Shown in pieces: positions 61,990 to 64,000 of a stretch of DNA of 64,000 bases. Numbering within the stretch: position 1 is the stretch's first letter; each line of letters opens with the position of its first letter. The stretch covers positions 1,302,001-1,366,000 of the forward strand of contig NZ_CP088952.1 in NCBI RefSeq assembly GCF_021165955.1, in the 5' to 3' direction. This DNA is from Massilia endophytica (GTDB taxonomy: Bacteria; Pseudomonadota; Gammaproteobacteria; Burkholderiales; Burkholderiaceae_D). The translations under genes were made by a program, and so were the position numbers. The notes under the pieces are model-generated. The model was not told the DNA's origin. It saw only the letters and a program-made list of their open reading frames with translations, and did not search any database.

Positions 61990-62843
61990 ACACCGCCATG
62001 AATCCTGTCTACCGCAAGCGCCTGCGGGTGCACCGCATCGGCATCGCGCTCTCCGTGGCCGCCATGTCGCTGGGCCTGATCTTCCTGCTGTGGATTCTGG
62101 CCACGCTGCTGATCAACGGCTTCTCGGCACTGAGCCTGAGCCTTTTCACCGCCAACACGCCCGCGCCGGGCACGGAAGGCGGCGGCCTGCTCAACGCCAT
62201 CGTCGGTTCGCTGATGATGGTTGGCCTGTCCACGCTGGTTTCCACGCCCATCGGCGTCCTGGCGGGCATCTACCTCGCCGAGTACGGCGACGAAAACAAA
62301 GTGGCCCAGCTGACCCGCTTCGTGACGGACGTGATGCTCTCCGCGCCGTCCATCGTGATCGGCCTGTTCGTGTACACGCTGTATGTGGCCAATGTGAAGC
62401 ACTTCTCCGGTTATGCGGGCTCCATCGCGCTCTCGCTCATCGCCGTGCCGGTGGTGGTGCGCACCACGGACAACATGCTGCGCCTGGTGCCAAACAGCCT
62501 GCTGGAAGCGGCCTTCGCCCTCGGTGCGCCGCGCTGGAAAGTGGCCATGATGGTGCGCCTGCGCGCCGTGAAGGCTGGTGTGATCACCGGGGTGCTGCTG
62601 GCGGTGGCCCGCGTATCCGGCGAAACCGCGCCGCTGCTGTTCACCGCCCTGAGCAACCAGTTTCTCAGCTTCGACATGAACAAGCCGATGGCCAACCTGC
62701 CGTACGTGATCTACCAGTTCGCGATGAGCCCGTACGACAATTGGCGCGCGCTGGCCTGGGGCGGCGCGCTGCTCGTGACCTTTAGCGTGCTGGCGCTGAA
62801 CATCCTGTCGCGCACCGTATTCACCCAGAAGATACCGAATTAA
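61986..62843 (+). CDS. pstA: Phosphate ABC transporter permease PstA
   Basis: A 285-residue permease partner of PstC. Membrane segments include SLGLIFLLWILATLLI and the C-terminal ALAWGGALLVTFSVLALNIL. PstA blocks are STPIGVLAGIYLAEYG, SAPSIVIGLFVYTLYV and SLLEAAFALGAPRWKVAMM. The start overlaps the pstC stop, and pstB follows 14 bases after its stop. Confidence 0.94.
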   Translation: MNTAMNPVYRKRLRVHRIGIALSVAAMSLGLIFLLWILATLLINGFSALSLSLFTANTPAPGTEGGGLLNAIVGSLMMVGLSTLVSTPIGVLAGIYLAEYGDENKVAQLTRFVTDVMLSAPSIVIGLFVYTLYVANVKHFSGYAGSIALSLIAVPVVVRTTDNMLRLVPNSLLEAAFALGAPRWKVAMMVRLRAVKAGVITGVLLAVARVSGETAPLLFTALSNQFLSFDMNKPMANLPYVIYQFAMSPYDNWRALAWGGALLVTFSVLALNILSRTVFTQKIPN

Positions 62844-62857
62844 ACGAGAACAGAACC

Positions 62858-63628
62858 ATGAGCCAAGAGAACAAGCGCAAGATCATCGAGATTTCGGGTC
62901 TCAACTTCTATTACGGGAAGACCCGCAGCCTCCACGATGTGAACCTCGACATCCACGAGAAGCAGGTGACGGCCTTCATCGGCCCTTCCGGCTGCGGTAA
63001 ATCGACCCTGCTGCGCACCCTGAACCGCATGTACGACCTGTATCCCGGCCAGCGCGCCGAAGGGCAGATCATGTACCGCGGCCGCAATATCCTGGAGAAC
63101 GGCCAGGACCTGAACATGTTGCGCGCGAAAGTGGGCATGGTGTTCCAGAAGCCGACGCCGTTCCCCATGTCCATCTACGACAACATCGCCTTCGGCGTGC
63201 GGCTGTACGAAGACCTCTCCAAGGGCGAGATGGACGAGCGCGTGGAATGGGCGCTGAAAAAGGCGGCCCTGTGGACCGAAGTGAAGGACAAGCTGGGCAA
63301 GAGCGGCCTGTCGCTCTCCGGCGGCCAGCAGCAGCGCCTGTGCATCGCGCGCGGCGTGGCGGTCAAGCCGGACGTGCTGCTGCTGGACGAGCCCACGTCC
63401 GCGCTGGACCCGATCTCCACCTCCAAGGTGGAGGAGCTGATCAGCGAACTGAAACAGGACTACACCATCGCCATCGTGACCCACAATATGCAGCAGGCGG
63501 CGCGCTGCTCGGACTACACGGCCTATATGTACCTGGGCGAGCTGGTGGAATTCGGCGAAACGGACCAGATCTTCATGAACCCTGTGCGCAAAGAGACGCA
63601 GGACTACATCACCGGCCGCTTCGGCTAA
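62858..63628 (+). CDS. pstB: Phosphate ABC transporter ATPase PstB
   Basis: A 256-residue ATPase that powers phosphate import. Walker A GPSGCGKST, the Q-loop and PstB-type FQKPTPFPMSIYDNIAFG, signature LSGGQQQRLCIARG, Walker B LLLDEPTSALDP and switch histidine VTHNMQQA are all present. It is followed by phoU, the usual order. Confidence 0.96.
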   Translation: MSQENKRKIIEISGLNFYYGKTRSLHDVNLDIHEKQVTAFIGPSGCGKSTLLRTLNRMYDLYPGQRAEGQIMYRGRNILENGQDLNMLRAKVGMVFQKPTPFPMSIYDNIAFGVRLYEDLSKGEMDERVEWALKKAALWTEVKDKLGKSGLSLSGGQQQRLCIARGVAVKPDVLLLDEPTSALDPISTSKVEELISELKQDYTIAIVTHNMQQAARCSDYTAYMYLGELVEFGETDQIFMNPVRKETQDYITGRFG

Positions 63629-63655
63629 TTACAAGAACATTCGGGAGAAACAGCC

Positions 63656-64000
63656 ATGATGGGCGAACATTCGAGCAAGCAGTATGACCTGGACCTTGAA
63701 GCCATCCGCTCCAAGGTGCTGCTGATGGGCGGCATGGTCGAAACCCAGTTCCTGGACGCGATGACCTGCTTCCGCATCGGGAACCTGGAACGTGCCGAGC
63801 GCGTGATGCGCGAAGACGATGCCGTGAACCAGCTGGAACTGCAGCTGGACGATGCGTGCAGCCACCTGATCGTGCGCCGTCAGCCGGCCGCCAACGACCT
63901 GCGCACGATCATGGCGACGATCAAGGTCATTACGGACCTGGAGCGCATCGGCGACGAGGCTACCAAGATCGCGCGCACGGCGAAAAGCCTGCACAGCCGC
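63656..64000 (+). CDS. phoU: Phosphate signalling protein PhoU (partial, cut by window edge)
   Basis: The first 115 codons of phoU are present; the rest lies beyond the window. The protein links PstB and PhoR to repress the Pho regulon when phosphate is ample. Family features are SSKQYDLDLEAIRSKVLLMGG, the metal-binding-type helix DDAVNQLELQLDDACSHLIVR and ITDLERIGDEATKIAR. GGGAGAAA precedes the ATG at 63656; a second ATG follows at once. Confidence 0.93.
   Translation, partial: MMGEHSSKQYDLDLEAIRSKVLLMGGMVETQFLDAMTCFRIGNLERAERVMREDDAVNQLELQLDDACSHLIVRRQPAANDLRTIMATIKVITDLERIGDEATKIARTAKSLHSR

Overview
The window looks like chromosome from a high-GC betaproteobacterium of the Oxalobacteraceae (Massilia/Duganella/Telluria type). 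The basis is codon use and GC, a LeuA of the short 563-residue type, an NHLM-type peptide exporter, a RhlE-type helicase, DUF1415/DUF1289/DUF1853 housekeeping genes, and a recurring intergenic palindrome built on GGGGACAGACCCC. Genus assignment is inference. I found no rRNA, tRNA, CRISPR array, prophage or insertion sequence.

The standout region is about 1.8-17.9 kb and reads as a selenium/imidazole-thiol metabolism district. A minus-strand operon (1825-5844) encodes a phosphonate-type ABC importer whose binding protein resembles the branch usually labelled putative selenate ABC transporter. Divergent from it are egtD (hercynine synthesis) and egtB (an ergothioneine-type sulfoxide synthase). 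Further on lie senB and senC (15677-16648 and 14616-15665, minus) and, divergent from them, senA (16685-17890, plus). SenC makes selenophosphate, SenB makes the selenosugar, and SenA joins that to hercynine, so the window carries a nearly complete route to selenoneine: candidate Se uptake, hercynine supply and all three Sen enzymes. Between the two halves are a large RTX/delta-60-repeat protein with a decayed metalloprotease domain, leuA with its own leucine-rich leader peptide (13467-13541), and two small unknown genes.

17.9-28 kb holds a secreted S9 peptidase, glutamate dehydrogenase, a HypT-like LysR regulator, a MarR-MFS pair, three cell-wall or M15/M23/YkuD-type proteins, and the RNA helicase rhlE. 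28-38 kb is an NHLM-type peptide export locus: two HlyD-like adaptors, a C39-peptidase ABC exporter, a second ABC exporter, a cyclic-nucleotide-binding-domain protein and a TolC-like outer-membrane channel. I could not find a precursor peptide.

38-56.9 kb is mostly housekeeping: fabI, mltD, a membrane PAS/GGDEF/EAL protein, an unpaired molybdopterin oxidoreductase large subunit, tsaB-rimI-UDG-DUF1853, lplT, alr, radA, a PilZ protein, an isolated fliD and an unannotated 39-residue membrane peptide. 56.9-64 kb is a phosphate module: sixA and ppk1 (minus) face away from pstSCAB-phoU (plus), and the shared intergenic region carries a strong Pho box toward pstS and a weaker one toward ppk1. phoU runs off the right edge.
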